Positions 1 through 8,904 of a stretch of DNA of 64,000 nucleotides are shown here, one piece after another. The first letter of the stretch is position 1; each line of letters opens with the position of its first letter. Location of the stretch: NCBI RefSeq assembly GCF_014287475.1, contig NZ_JACOPF010000002.1, positions 1 through 64,000 of the forward strand, in the 5' to 3' direction. A model generated the notes under the pieces. The model was not told the origin of the DNA. It saw nothing but the letters and a program-made list of their open reading frames with translations, and did no database searches. The stretch is from Mediterraneibacter hominis. Its GTDB lineage: Bacteria; Bacillota; Clostridia; Lachnospirales; Lachnospiraceae. The position numbers and the translations under genes were made by a program.

Positions 1-36
1 CGTTCATCCTGAGCCAGGATCAAACTCTCGCATGTA
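1..36 (-). rRNA. rrs: 16S ribosomal RNA, 5' end only (partial)
   Basis: The minus strand reads AGAGTTTGATCCTGGCTCAG followed by GATGAACG, the universal start of bacterial 16S rRNA. Only about the first 36 bases of the mature RNA are inside the window and the gene continues beyond base 1. The exact mature 5' end is estimated by alignment to the usual distance (about 8 nt) before AGAGTTTGAT. Bases 37-300 are the transcribed leader, where the RNase III processing stem would form; no other gene is seen there. Confidence 0.97.
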
Positions 37-309
37 GAACTTTGGCTTCGTCTTTAAAAGCCTCTTGTTCGTTTGCGCTCCCCATGTTCTTAACGCGGTT
101 TCCCACATGTTTAGAACTGCTGGAGCTTCTTTTTGTTTGCCCGGACCAGAATTAACCTCTAGCTAATTCTTATCCTTTTACTGTTCTTGGTTCGTCTGTA
201 TTCCATACAGACCGTTCGAAAATTTCTCTCTTAGAATTTTCAAGGATTGTTGTCTATTGTTCAGTTCTCAAGGTGCTTTACTTTGCTAACCTCACGGGTC
301 AGCCTAAAT

Positions 310-339
310 ATAATATCATTTATTTCTATTTTTTGTCAA
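310..339 (-). promoter_or_regulatory. rRNA operon promoter
   Basis: On the minus strand a perfect TTGACA (plus 334-339) is followed after 18 bp by TATTAT (plus 310-315), reading toward the 16S leader. The flanks are very AT-rich, as in an UP element. Transcription would start near base 302, giving a leader of about 265 nt, normal for a Firmicute rRNA operon. Confidence 0.85.
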
Positions 340-437
340 GACTTTTTTTAACTTTTCTTGAACTTTTTTACAATACTTCTTTTGGATACTATATTTAGTG
401 TTTTTCTGACATTATCTACACAACTCTATAGTTGAAA

Positions 438-467
438 CACAAAAACTACTGGATTCACCAGTAGTTT
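438..467 (-). terminator. Rho-independent terminator after tRNA-Ser
   Basis: A perfect 10-bp stem (443-452 with 458-467) with a 5-nt loop is followed on the minus strand by a T-rich tract. It lies directly downstream of tRNA-Ser and upstream of the rRNA promoter, so it separates the two transcription units. Confidence 0.85.
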
Positions 468-482
468 CTGGATAATGTCAAA

Positions 483-570
483 CGGAGAAAGAGGGATTTG
501 AACCCTCGCGCCGGTTTCCCGACCTACACCCTTAGCAGGGGCGCCTCTTCAGCCTCTTGAGTATTTCTCC
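483..570 (-). tRNA. tRNA-Ser (anticodon GCT)
   Basis: The minus strand folds as a class II tRNA: acceptor GGAGAAA pairs with TTTCTCC, discriminator G, T-arm GGTTCAAATCC, a long variable arm typical of serine, and an anticodon loop CTGCTAA giving anticodon GCT for AGC/AGU codons. CCA is not encoded; the base after the discriminator is T. It is a single-gene unit with its own promoter (641-669) and terminator (438-467). Confidence 0.95.
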
Positions 571-640
571 TGATTCTGAAAACCAACTGCAAAATGAACT
601 ATTTTACAGCACACATATTTTCTGCGATAACGCAAGAATT

Positions 641-669
641 ATTATACTAAAGTGAATTTGCAATGTCAA
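641..669 (-). promoter_or_regulatory. tRNA-Ser promoter
   Basis: Minus-strand TTGACA (plus 664-669) and TATAAT (plus 641-646) are separated by exactly 17 bp. Both boxes match the sigma-A consensus perfectly and the start site would lie about 65 nt upstream of the tRNA. Confidence 0.9.
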
Positions 670-780
670 CGGTAAAATAAAAGTTTTTCCAATATTTTAA
701 CCAATCCTACAGGCTTTTTCAAATACTGAATTCTGTCTGTTCTGTATAACAGAATTGTTCTGATGCTATTATCTGGATAT

Positions 781-1506
781 TCATGCAGTGACAGAGCTTT
801 CATTTTCATCAATTGTTTTTTGTATCTTATCATGTACTAGCGCTGCTATTTCTGTTGTTTTCATCGCTTTATAGTCTTCGTATTCTATTGGCTTTAAAAA
901 ATGCACCTGAACTGTTACCGGAGCAATTGTATTTCTATCAAAAGGCTGAAAGGAATCAATCAGAGCAACCGGAACAATCGGACATTTCGCGCGTGTTGCT
1001 GCTTTAAAGCTTCCTCCTTTGAAATCGCCGATACGATTTCCACATTTCGATCTTGTTCCTTCTGCAAATATCAAATAATTTCTGCCTTTTTTTACTTCAT
1101 CCGATACGTCAAGAATCACTTTCATTGCCTGACGCACATCTTCTCTATCCAGCATATATGCTTTCATACAGGCAAATACCTGTTTTAAAAACTGGATATT
1201 TTTTATCTCTTTTTTAGCTACAACAGAAAATGGAACCGGACACGCTTCTAATACTGCAAGAACATCGTATAGTCCCTGATGATTCGGGTAAAACATAAAA
1301 CCATTTTGGGAAGGAATATTTTCTGCTCCATGCACATCAATATGCACATTTCCTCCTCTGTTTGCATGTATCACAATCCATTTTAAAAGAGCATATTGAT
1401 TTTCTTCTGTATATTTTTCTGTATGTGCCGCCCTGTAACAAAGGCGTATCCACATATATGGCACTAATAAAATATTTCGAAATACCATTAGCAAAATACG
1501 TTTCAT
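781..1506 (-). CDS. plsC: 1-acyl-sn-glycerol-3-phosphate acyltransferase (PlsC family)
   Basis: This membrane-associated enzyme moves an acyl chain to lysophosphatidic acid, making phosphatidic acid for phospholipid synthesis. The 241-residue protein has a hydrophobic N-terminus and the family signature: NHQGLYD, holding the catalytic HX4D pair (His76, Asp81), and EGTR at 149-152, which binds the glycerol phosphate. Length is normal for short PlsC proteins. It is the last gene of a minus-strand run beginning with cwlD, 128 bp after fumB. Whether it accepts acyl-ACP or acyl-CoA cannot be read from sequence. Confidence 0.9.
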   Translation of the reverse strand: MKRILLMVFRNILLVPYMWIRLCYRAAHTEKYTEENQYALLKWIVIHANRGGNVHIDVHGAENIPSQNGFMFYPNHQGLYDVLAVLEACPVPFSVVAKKEIKNIQFLKQVFACMKAYMLDREDVRQAMKVILDVSDEVKKGRNYLIFAEGTRSKCGNRIGDFKGGSFKAATRAKCPIVPVALIDSFQPFDRNTIAPVTVQVHFLKPIEYEDYKAMKTTEIAALVHDKIQKTIDENESSVTA

Positions 1507-1634
1507 TTTTTTATATCCTTCCTCTATATGCTTTGTACTGGCTTTAGCACATTTTAATAAGAAACCATATGCAGATGCTTAAACACGTATCTGCTCCCTG
1601 CTCTGCTTTATAGTTTTTCTAAAGTGTGGGGTGC

Positions 1635-2189
1635 TTACTTTTCCAAGCAATACTCCTGAATCGCTGTCTCATAGAGATTTTGTCCCTTTGAATCTATTAC
1701 AACAATAGCAGGAAAGTTTTCAACTTCAAGTCTGCGTATTGCTTCTGTTCCAAGATCCTCATATGCAATGACCTCTGACTTTTTAATACATTTCGAAAGC
1801 AGCGCTCCTGCTCCTCCTACTGCCGCGAAATAAACTGCTCCATTCCTGATAATTGCATCTACCACCGACGGACTCCTTTTTCCCTTTCCAATCATCGCTC
1901 CAAGCCCTAAGTCTAAAAGCTGCGGTGTATACTTGTCCATGCGGCTTGCCGTAGTGGGACCCGCCGAGCCAATTGGATGACCTTTGCGGGCAGGTGAGGG
2001 CCCCATATAGTAGATTACCTGTTCCTTTATATTCATTGGAAGTTCGCCGCCCTTCTGTAATATTTCATACATTCTTTTATGTGCAGCATCTCTTGCGGTA
2101 TAGATGATACCTGTAATATACACATAGTCTCCTGCCTTTAATATCTTAGCGTCCTCTTTTGCAATCGGTACTTTTATATATCTGTCCAC
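1635..2189 (-). CDS. fumB: Fumarate hydratase class I, beta subunit
   Basis: This is the C-terminal (beta) half of the iron-sulfur fumarase/tartrate dehydratase family, as a separate 184-residue polypeptide. The family motif running from PSPARKGHPIGSAGPTT into SRMDKYTP is intact, as is the later GKGKRS segment. With the alpha subunit it reversibly hydrates fumarate to malate in the cytoplasm. The split two-subunit form is typical of anaerobic clostridia; the [4Fe-4S] cluster is oxygen-sensitive. The symbol denotes the beta subunit and does not refer to the E. coli fumB paralogue. A longer than usual gap (229 bp) separates it from the alpha gene. L-tartrate dehydratase is the main alternative function. 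Confidence 0.88.
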   Translation of the reverse strand: MDRYIKVPIAKEDAKILKAGDYVYITGIIYTARDAAHKRMYEILQKGGELPMNIKEQVIYYMGPSPARKGHPIGSAGPTTASRMDKYTPQLLDLGLGAMIGKGKRSPSVVDAIIRNGAVYFAAVGGAGALLSKCIKKSEVIAYEDLGTEAIRRLEVENFPAIVVIDSKGQNLYETAIQEYCLEK

Positions 2190-2418
2190 CGCGATAACCT
2201 CCTCTTTTTAAACCCCAGTTTTTAGCCGATATAAATGTTTTTGAATCCCCCACCTGAATAGTTCTGCTTTGCAGCTCTTATTTTACAGGTTGATTTAAAA
2301 TATTTATACCGGCTAATAAAATAATACTTTTTTAATTGTTGTCCAATTTATCTTCCTTTACAGAATTTAATATCTATTTCTACTGTGTATATTACCTAAA
2401 CATAAACAAATCACTCTT

Positions 2419-3264
2419 TTATAATACTCGTGTTATATGACGATTTACATGACAACAGATATTAATTCCCACAGGCAGGCCCGCTATATGAGTAGGGTAT
2501 GTATTTACATGAACCGCCAATGCTGTTACAGTACCTCCCAGTCCCCCTGGACCAATCCCAAGCTGATTGATTTTTTCTAAAAGTTCTTCTTCTAATTCTG
2601 CAGCCCATGAAATTTCTGAATGCTTTCCTGTTTCGCGGGTCAATGCTTCTTTGGCCATAAGAGCGCATTTTTCAAATGTGCCTCCTATTCCAACCCCTAC
2701 TACTATAGGCGGACAAGCATTAGGCCCTGCATCTTTTACTGCTGTCAGCACTGCCTGCTTTACACCTTCTATTCCCTCTGCTGGTTTCAACATAAATATG
2801 CGGCTCATATTTTCGCTTCCAAAGCCTTTGGGGGCGACCTTTATTTTTATCTTATCTCCAGTTACAATCCTTATATGAAGTACTGCCGGCGTATTATCTC
2901 CCGTATTTTTTCTTAGAATAGGATCTCCAACTACTGATTTTCTTAAAAATCCTTCCTCGTATCCTCGGCGCACACCTTCATTTACAGCATCTTCCAGACT
3001 GCCGCCTGTAAAATGTACGTCCTGTCCTATTTCAAGAAAAATCACTGCCATTCCTGTGTCCTGACAGATTGGTATCATATCTTCTGCCGCTATATGAAGA
3101 TTTTCCTGAAGCTGACCTAAAATCTGGCGGCCGAGGACAGACTTTTCCTTTTTCTCTGCGCCTTTCATAGCGGCTGTCATATCAGAAGAAAGAAAATGAT
3201 TCACCTCTATACACATTTCTTTTATATTTTCTGTTATTTCATTTACATTTACTGTCCGAATCAT
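2419..3264 (-). CDS. fumA: Fumarate hydratase class I, alpha subunit
   Basis: This 281-residue catalytic subunit of the iron-sulfur fumarase carries the cluster ligands expected for the family: Cys67 in PICQDTG, Cys184 in NACPP, and Cys270/271 near the C-terminus. It partners with the beta subunit downstream on the same strand. It starts 38 bp after the dCMP deaminase gene, so the two may be cotranscribed. A GAGGG-type ribosome site sits before ATG 3264. As with the beta subunit, tartrate dehydratase activity cannot be excluded from sequence. Confidence 0.9.
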   Translation of the reverse strand: MIRTVNVNEITENIKEMCIEVNHFLSSDMTAAMKGAEKKEKSVLGRQILGQLQENLHIAAEDMIPICQDTGMAVIFLEIGQDVHFTGGSLEDAVNEGVRRGYEEGFLRKSVVGDPILRKNTGDNTPAVLHIRIVTGDKIKIKVAPKGFGSENMSRIFMLKPAEGIEGVKQAVLTAVKDAGPNACPPIVVGVGIGGTFEKCALMAKEALTRETGKHSEISWAAELEEELLEKINQLGIGPGGLGGTVTALAVHVNTYPTHIAGLPVGINICCHVNRHITRVL

Positions 3265-3302
3265 AATGATGCCTGTCCCTCTTTTTTCCTATTTATAATA
3301 TA

Positions 3303-3791
3303 TTACAGAAGAATTTTTACTTCTCTGTTTGTCCGGTGATACTGATGATAACGTACCCCCGCCGCATCCATCATCCTTTTAGATGCTATCACACTCGGGG
3401 TATCTGCATACTTGTCACAATCATATATCACTTCTTTAATGCCCGCCTGGATAATGGCTTTCGCGCATTCATTGCAAGGAAACAATGAGACATACAGCTT
3501 TGCTCCAGCAAGACTCCCGCCGCTGTAATTTAAAATCGCATTTAATTCGCTGTGAGTAGAATACACATATTTTGTCTCAAGGGGATCTCCCCCCTCACGC
3601 GCCCATGGGAATTCATCATCTGAACATCCAATCGGAAAACCATTATAACCCATAGACAAAATTTTATTGTCCTTGCTCACAATGCAGCATCCTACCTGCG
3701 TATTTGGATCCTTTGAACGCATGCCTGCCAGCATTGCAACTCCCATAAAATATTCGTCCCACGATAAATAATCTTTTCTCTTTTCAGACAT
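3303..3791 (-). CDS. dCMP deaminase (ComEB-like cytidine/deoxycytidylate deaminase)
   Basis: A zinc-dependent deaminase of 162 residues converting dCMP to dUMP, the precursor of dTMP. The zinc and proton-shuttle motifs are visible: His80 and Glu82 in STHSELNA, and Cys106/Cys109 in PCNEC. The frame stays open upstream to 3875, but ATG 3791 is chosen because AGGAGGG lies about 8 nt before it and because the longer form would overlap the end of upp. It follows upp by 19 bp, giving a small pyrimidine-salvage pair. Confidence 0.9.
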   Translation of the reverse strand: MSEKRKDYLSWDEYFMGVAMLAGMRSKDPNTQVGCCIVSKDNKILSMGYNGFPIGCSDDEFPWAREGGDPLETKYVYSTHSELNAILNYSGGSLAGAKLYVSLFPCNECAKAIIQAGIKEVIYDCDKYADTPSVIASKRMMDAAGVRYHQYHRTNREVKILL

Positions 3792-3810
3792 TCGAATTCC
3801 CTCCTGTATT

Positions 3811-4440
3811 TTACTTTGTTCCGAATATCCGGTCTCCGGCATCGCCCAGTCCCGGAACAATATAAGCGTGTTCATTTAACCGTTCATCCAATGCACCGAT
3901 ATACAGATCTACATCCGGATGCTCTTCCTGCATTTTCTTAACGCCTTCCGGTGCCGCAATGATACACATAAAACGAATGTGTTTTACCCCTTTTTCTTTT
4001 AGCATATGAATTGCAGCCGTACTAGACCCCCCTGTCGCCAACATGGGGTCTACCACAAATACTTCTCGTTCCTCACAATCTGCCGGAAGCTTACAATAAT
4101 ATTCAACTGGCTTAAATGTCTCCGGATCTCTGTACAATCCGATATGTCCCACCTTTGCAGTCGGAATGAGGGAAAGCATTCCATCCACCATTCCCAGGCC
4201 TGCCCTAAGAATCGGTACGACCGCTAATTTTTTTCCTGTCAATTCTTTTCCCCATGTTTCTGCAATCGGTGTTTTAATTTTAATATCCTTCAGCTTTAGA
4301 TCCCGCGTTGCCTCATAACACATTAAACCCGCAATCTCACCAATTACTTCTCTGAACTCTTTTGTACCTACATCCTCCCGTCTGATATAGCTGATTTTGT
4401 GCTGAATCAACGGGTGCTCCATCACGTGAATCTCTGCCAT
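3811..4440 (-). CDS. upp: Uracil phosphoribosyltransferase
   Basis: It salvages uracil with PRPP to UMP. The protein (209 residues from the second of two adjacent ATGs) has the PRPP-binding segment [10 protein letters not shown] and the C-terminal uracil site GLGDAGDR. Two in-frame ATGs lie side by side (4443 and 4440). The second has better spacing from AAAGGAGG and overlaps the TGA of the upstream sua5 gene (ATGA), a sign of translational coupling. It is near full length for the family. Confidence 0.95.
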   Translation of the reverse strand: MAEIHVMEHPLIQHKISYIRREDVGTKEFREVIGEIAGLMCYEATRDLKLKDIKIKTPIAETWGKELTGKKLAVVPILRAGLGMVDGMLSLIPTAKVGHIGLYRDPETFKPVEYYCKLPADCEEREVFVVDPMLATGGSSTAAIHMLKEKGVKHIRFMCIIAAPEGVKKMQEEHPDVDLYIGALDERLNEHAYIVPGLGDAGDRIFGTK

Positions 4441-5966
4441 CATTCTCCTCCTTTAGTATATGAATTTAATTTATTTGTCAACTTTTCTATTAACTTTGTC
4501 AAAATTTCATAACACTCACCATAAGCAGTCAACGGCTGACCATAAGGATTCGGAATGTCTCCATCCGCCTCCGTAAATTCATTAAGTGTATATACATTTT
4601 TTGTATTTTGATATTCAGATAAAATCTTTTTCTTCAGTCCCTCATCAATTGCCAGAACCAAAGTATCTTCTTGTAAATCTTCTTCTTTTAATTGACTAGA
4701 AAAATGTTTCTCAAGGCTTAATTGCCCACTCTTCATAATTGCTTCTATTTTCTGGTTTACGGGTTCCGGAAAGAGTACAATCAGTCCCCTGGAGTCAATC
4801 ACATATTCTTGTTCCAATTCCTGTGCCCGAAGCAGTTCAGCCGCCATAGGCCCCCGACTTGTATCTGTACTGCTTACAAATAAAATCCGACGGTATTTCT
4901 GTTCTTTTACTATAGCAGCAGCAGATAAACGAAGATGACCTGCCGCCTTCTCCAGGCGATTCATAATCGCTTTGCCGATTCCCTGCATCGCAAAAGACTC
5001 ACTATATATTGCATCCACATTTTCCTCGTCAAATTCTCTTAGAATACGATATAAATTTTTTGCAATTGTTTTTTCATTCTCCCTTGTCCCTATATTCTTA
5101 ACAAGTCCATAACGGTAAAACTGATTTGTTTCATTCGTAGCAATAATCCCAACAGATTTCCCTTTTCTATATCCCTCATATGCCAACTGACGAATCGCCA
5201 GGATTTCTTCCCTCAAGTCCCCTTCTACGATCGTCAGCCTTGCTTTTGGAGCATAATGCCTGTACTTCATTCCCGGCGCCTTCGGAGGCTGTCTGCTCTC
5301 GCTGCCTAAAAGTGTTTCATCTACACTCACTGTTCCAATTATTTCCTCAAACATATCAGCGGTAATTGCCCCTGGACGCAGAATCATAGGCGGAGTTACT
5401 GTCATATCCAGTATCGTGGATTCAAGCCCTATATCCACACTTCCGCCATCTAGTATCATATCTATTTTTCCATTCAGATCCTCTTCTACATGCGCTGCAG
5501 TCGTTGGGCTTGGACGCCCTGAGGTATTTGCACTTGGAGCAGAAACAAACCCTCCCGCTGCTTTAATAAGCTGCATAGCAACTGGATCGCTCGGCATCCG
5601 AACAGCAACTGTGTTAAGCCCGCCTGTTGTTCCATAGGGAACTGCTACGCTTTTTTCAAATATCATCGTAAGAGGTCCCGGCCAAAAACGCTGCATCAAC
5701 GCTTCTGTCTCTGGAGGAATATGAACTGCAATTTTCTTTAAGTCCTCCCTATCCGCAATGTGAACGATCAGAGGATTATCGGACGGACGCCCCTTTGCTG
5801 CATACGTCTTTTTTGCAGCCTCCTCGTCCAATGCATTTGCACCAAGCCCGTATACTGTCTCTGTAGGAAACGCAACAAGCCCGCCTTGCTTCAATATTTC
5901 TCCCGCTTCCTGTATAATAGATTCCTCTATGTTATTTTTATCTACTTTTCTTATTTTTGTCCTCAT
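4440..5966 (-). CDS. L-threonylcarbamoyladenylate synthase (Sua5) fused to a degenerate low-MW phosphatase domain
   Basis: Residues 1 to about 340 are a full Sua5: the YrdC fold with KGRPSDNPL and SAPSANTSG, then the Sua5 C-terminal domain. Sua5 makes threonylcarbamoyl-AMP for the t6A37 modification of ANN-decoding tRNAs. Residues 357-508 align with low-molecular-weight tyrosine/arginine phosphatases (YwlE family), but the nucleophile Cys of the CX5R loop is Ser365, the second loop Cys is Ser370, and the general acid Asp of the DP motif is Asn473 (DIPNPYG). This half should therefore be catalytically dead. Bacillus has separate ywlC and ywlE genes nearby, which suggests a fusion. Start ATG 5966 fits Sua5 N-termini; it has no Shine-Dalgarno and an extended -10 box just upstream. 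The frame stays open to 6122, overlapping cwlD. Confidence 0.9.
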   Translation of the reverse strand: MRTKIRKVDKNNIEESIIQEAGEILKQGGLVAFPTETVYGLGANALDEEAAKKTYAAKGRPSDNPLIVHIADREDLKKIAVHIPPETEALMQRFWPGPLTMIFEKSVAVPYGTTGGLNTVAVRMPSDPVAMQLIKAAGGFVSAPSANTSGRPSPTTAAHVEEDLNGKIDMILDGGSVDIGLESTILDMTVTPPMILRPGAITADMFEEIIGTVSVDETLLGSESRQPPKAPGMKYRHYAPKARLTIVEGDLREEILAIRQLAYEGYRKGKSVGIIATNETNQFYRYGLVKNIGTRENEKTIAKNLYRILREFDEENVDAIYSESFAMQGIGKAIMNRLEKAAGHLRLSAAAIVKEQKYRRILFVSSTDTSRGPMAAELLRAQELEQEYVIDSRGLIVLFPEPVNQKIEAIMKSGQLSLEKHFSSQLKEEDLQEDTLVLAIDEGLKKKILSEYQNTKNVYTLNEFTEADGDIPNPYGQPLTAYGECYEILTKLIEKLTNKLNSYTKGGE

Positions 5967-5973
5967 ATGTTCT

Positions 5974-5982
5974 ATTATACCA
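5974..5982 (-). promoter_or_regulatory. Extended -10 promoter directly before the Sua5 start codon
   Basis: The minus strand has TGGTATAAT, an extended -10 element with a perfect TATAAT (plus 5974-5979), and only 7 bases lie between it and ATG 5966. No good -35 is seen. A start site at the normal distance would fall on or next to the A of the start codon, giving a leaderless mRNA. Confidence 0.55.
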
Positions 5983-6007
5983 TTATTTGTATTAAAAAAA
6001 AACTCCT

Positions 6008-6709
6008 TTATCTGCTTTCTAAGTATTCTATGACTCCGTCTGCAATCGCTTCTGCAAGTGCCTTCTGGTACTCTTCTGTGACTAATTTTTCCGCTTCTTC
6101 GTAATTGCTTAAAAATCCGCACTCCATAATGACAACCGGCACTTCTGTTTTCTTTAAAAGATAATATGTATCGTTCGCCTTTGCTTCCCTGGTTCCTTCG
6201 GTATCTACTGTTTTTATTGTTTTCTGAATGATTTCGGCTGCCGTTTTCGCCTCTTTTGAGTGTGTAAAATAAAATGCCTGCGCTCCATGCACAGATGCTT
6301 CGTGGTAACTGTTCTGATGAATACTGACTGTTAGATCCGGAGAATTTTCATTGATAAGCTTCACCCTTTCCTTCAAATCACCCGATTGAGAATTTACCAG
6401 ACGTTCACCGTCTTCCCTTGTCATAAGCACCTGTACATCCCTTTTTTCCAAGTATTCCTTCAAATAAACTGCAATGCTCAAATTAACATCTTTTTCCAAT
6501 GCGTCATTTACCCCTATTTTGCCGGGATCCTGACCGCCATGCCCGGCATCAACAATAACCAAAGGCTTCTCTCTTTTATCTACCTTCTGCGCCGTAGTTT
6601 CCATGCTCTTATTCATATGACAATACAGATATTCTCCACCTGCCCGACATGCCGCTATCACACATAGCAGCAATACGATTACCCCTACAATTTTTATTTT
6701 CTGCCGCAA
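6008..6709 (-). CDS. cwlD: N-acetylmuramoyl-L-alanine amidase (CwlD-like, spore cortex)
   Basis: An Amidase_3 family zinc amidase of 233 residues that cleaves the peptide side chain from muramic acid. In spore formers CwlD helps make the muramic-delta-lactam of the cortex. A membrane anchor lies near residues 5-22, then DAGHGGQDPG (zinc His), EKDVNLS (zinc Glu), SIHQNS (zinc His) and MECGFLSN (catalytic Glu). The chosen start is TTG 6709 because AAAGGAGG sits at ideal spacing; an upstream GTG (6766) has no good ribosome site. That ribosome site lies in the arm of a hairpin (6708-6757). Assignment as CwlD rather than another cell-wall amidase rests on size and context. Confidence 0.82.
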   Translation of the reverse strand: MRQKIKIVGVIVLLLCVIAACRAGGEYLYCHMNKSMETTAQKVDKREKPLVIVDAGHGGQDPGKIGVNDALEKDVNLSIAVYLKEYLEKRDVQVLMTREDGERLVNSQSGDLKERVKLINENSPDLTVSIHQNSYHEASVHGAQAFYFTHSKEAKTAAEIIQKTIKTVDTEGTREAKANDTYYLLKKTEVPVVIMECGFLSNYEEAEKLVTEEYQKALAEAIADGVIEYLESR

Positions 6710-6757
6710 AAAACATCCTCCTTTCCATATATTGTAATATATGCGAAAGAAGGATGT
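6708..6757 (-). promoter_or_regulatory. Terminator-like hairpin containing the cwlD ribosome-binding site
   Basis: Arms 6714-6733 and 6736-6757 are nearly perfect inverted repeats. On the minus strand the 3' arm contains AAAGGAGG, the cwlD Shine-Dalgarno, and is followed by six T before the TTG start. Read-through RNA from the GH18 gene would terminate here or have the ribosome site masked. A CATATATTA sequence, resembling a sporulation-sigma -10, lies in the 5' arm, so a transcript starting inside the hairpin would escape both effects (inference). Confidence 0.65.
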
Positions 6758-6779
6758 CCCTTTCACCGACTTCTTAAAT

Positions 6780-8720
6780 CTAATTTACATACTGGAGAAT
6801 CAAATCCCAAACACTTGCATTTTCCCAGCCGATCTTCCATTCAGCTACACCTGCCAATTTATTCTGCTTAATTAGCTTTAGTTTTTCTTCAATAGATGTG
6901 CTGTCCTCAAGCCATATCTTATAAACGCCTTCATCTGTCTCCCACTGGGCATAATTCTGTTTTGCCGTATCGTCCCATTCTGCCTGGACGCCCACAGACT
7001 GAAGCATATCTGCCGCTTCATCCATTCCAAGTGCTGAACTAGTCACTTTATTTGGATAATTTGCTGCTTCTGTACCTTCGTCCTGAGCAAGATCTTCCTC
7101 CGTCTTTGGAGACTCCAGCCACAGCCTTGTATAGAATGGAATACCAGCGATTAATTTTGTATTCGACACTTTCTTCAATGCGTCTTCAATCCCTGTTTTT
7201 ACATATTCATAAGACGACACTGACCCCGCCTCATAGGAACCTTCTGTATGTTCGTCATAGGCCATAATAATTACATAATCAGCCATTATTCCCTGTTCTT
7301 CCAGATCATAATGTTCATTATAAGGCTGTGGCACATAATTATCTACAGAAAAAACGAGGCCATTTTGCCGGCATTTTACCGATAATTCTCTTACAAACTG
7401 AATATAATGTTCTCCACACTCATTTGAAATCAGTTCAAAATCCAGATTAATTCCGTCTACACCCGACTGTAATGCCGCGGCAATAACCTGATTGATTACA
7501 TTTGCTCTCTTTGACGTATAACTTAATACCTGATATGTTTCATCATAAGAGTTAATTCCTCCATGGAAATCTCTGAGCACAGCCCACACCTCTAGCTTAG
7601 ACTGGTGCGCATAATTCACATACTCAGAATTCGCTATAGATGAAATATTTCCTTCGGTATCTGCAAGATTGAACCATGTCGGAGCGATTGTTGTAAGCCC
7701 TTTTGTCCGTGCTATTGTCTCAAGAACATAATTATTTGCATCTTCATTTTCCACATTATGCCATGCCATATTTATAGTATGGTTTTCTGAAATATTTGTA
7801 TATACGGGCTCTTCAAATTCATTAGAAAAAGTCTCTGTTTTCTCATCTTTCAGAGAACTAGTCTTTACATAGCCAATAAACCCATCATTGGTAGCAACTT
7901 TTTGCCAGTCATCCTCATCCTCAAGAACTGTCACCTTATCCGATTTCTCTACTTCGGTCAAAATCGGACTTTTGACCCCTCCCTGATAACGGACCTCTGT
8001 ATCTCTTTTTAGTTTGGCTGTCTGAACCTTGCCCCATTCACTTGTAATTACTGCTCGACCCGGCTGTTCATAAACGGAGTATGTCATATTTGTATAATGC
8101 TGTATAAACGGTAAAGCTATATATGCTGTCTTACCCTCTGTTTTCAATATCACATATTCTTCGCTTTTAGTCTCATTAATCTCTGTATACTCTTTACTAC
8201 CTACTTCAACTGTTACATTTCCGTTCGGAAGTGTATAAAGAAGAACGTTTTCATTAGAATCCCAGTAAATTCTCTTATTGATCCTATCTCTGACTACCGA
8301 GTATTCTATATAAGGAGTTCCGTCAAACATCTTTCCCGGCGGCGGCGCCTCTGTATCCTCTGTGCTGCGTACTACCTGATTATTTACTACAACCGCAATA
8401 TCATCTTCATTCACTAACCCATAATATTGATTCAAATCGGCTTTCTCATTTGATGAACCGTATCTTTTCCAAAATATAAATCCTGCGATGACTGCAATAA
8501 TCACTATAATAAGAAGAAACATTCTTATTATCATATTTCTTCTTCTACGCCTTGCACGGCTGCTTCTACGCCTTGATCTTTGAATGCTTGGATGTTCGGA
8601 TGTTCTGTCCGTCTCCGGCCGTCTCCCTGTTCTGCGGGTACTACTGCCTGGGCGTCTTCTCTGCATTCCTTGCTGTCTTACCCTGCGGGCCTCTGCACTC
8701 CTTCTTTCTCTTTCGTCCAT
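6780..8720 (-). CDS. Membrane-anchored GH18 glycosidase with copper-amine-oxidase-N-like and SH3 domains
   Basis: A 646-residue cell-wall protein. It has a very basic cytoplasmic tail (1-60), one transmembrane segment (63-84), a region like the copper amine oxidase N-terminal domain (about 95-228), an SH3b domain (about 236-292) and a GH18 TIM barrel (about 310-646). The catalytic motif DGINLDFE at 422-429 is complete, so Glu429 should be the acid catalyst. Relatives (YaaH/SleL and YdhD groups) hydrolyse N-acetylglucosamine linkages in spore or cell-wall peptidoglycan. AGGAGG lies before ATG 8720 and an extended -10 (TGGTATAAT) with TATAAT at plus 8787-8792. It sits immediately upstream of cwlD, which supports a cell-wall role. 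The exact substrate is unknown. Confidence 0.85.
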   Translation of the reverse strand: MDERERRSAEARRVRQQGMQRRRPGSSTRRTGRRPETDRTSEHPSIQRSRRRSSRARRRRRNMIIRMFLLIIVIIAVIAGFIFWKRYGSSNEKADLNQYYGLVNEDDIAVVVNNQVVRSTEDTEAPPPGKMFDGTPYIEYSVVRDRINKRIYWDSNENVLLYTLPNGNVTVEVGSKEYTEINETKSEEYVILKTEGKTAYIALPFIQHYTNMTYSVYEQPGRAVITSEWGKVQTAKLKRDTEVRYQGGVKSPILTEVEKSDKVTVLEDEDDWQKVATNDGFIGYVKTSSLKDEKTETFSNEFEEPVYTNISENHTINMAWHNVENEDANNYVLETIARTKGLTTIAPTWFNLADTEGNISSIANSEYVNYAHQSKLEVWAVLRDFHGGINSYDETYQVLSYTSKRANVINQVIAAALQSGVDGINLDFELISNECGEHYIQFVRELSVKCRQNGLVFSVDNYVPQPYNEHYDLEEQGIMADYVIIMAYDEHTEGSYEAGSVSSYEYVKTGIEDALKKVSNTKLIAGIPFYTRLWLESPKTEEDLAQDEGTEAANYPNKVTSSALGMDEAADMLQSVGVQAEWDDTAKQNYAQWETDEGVYKIWLEDSTSIEEKLKLIKQNKLAGVAEWKIGWENASVWDLILQYVN

Positions 8721-8904
8721 ACCGCACCTCCTAATCAGGCCTAAGTAATTCTATGTCTTATTATATTTAAACACAGATTTGCGTATATTATACCATATTT
8801 TTTATATACGTCATCAGTATTTTGTTATTTTTTACGACATTTTAAGCGGTTTTTCCGAATATACATCTATTATTTTGTCCTGCATGTAAAGGGGTATTCC
8901 ATGC

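Noticed and set aside
1507..1634. Possible small gene between fumB and plsC
   Set aside because: No frame with a ribosome site is present; the stretch is AT-rich spacer.
3792..3875. Longer N-terminus for the dCMP deaminase
   Set aside because: The extension overlaps the upp coding end and lacks a ribosome site; ATG 3791 has a strong one and fits the family start.
5967..6122. Longer N-terminus for the Sua5 fusion
   Set aside because: The added 52 residues are encoded inside cwlD and do not resemble Sua5.
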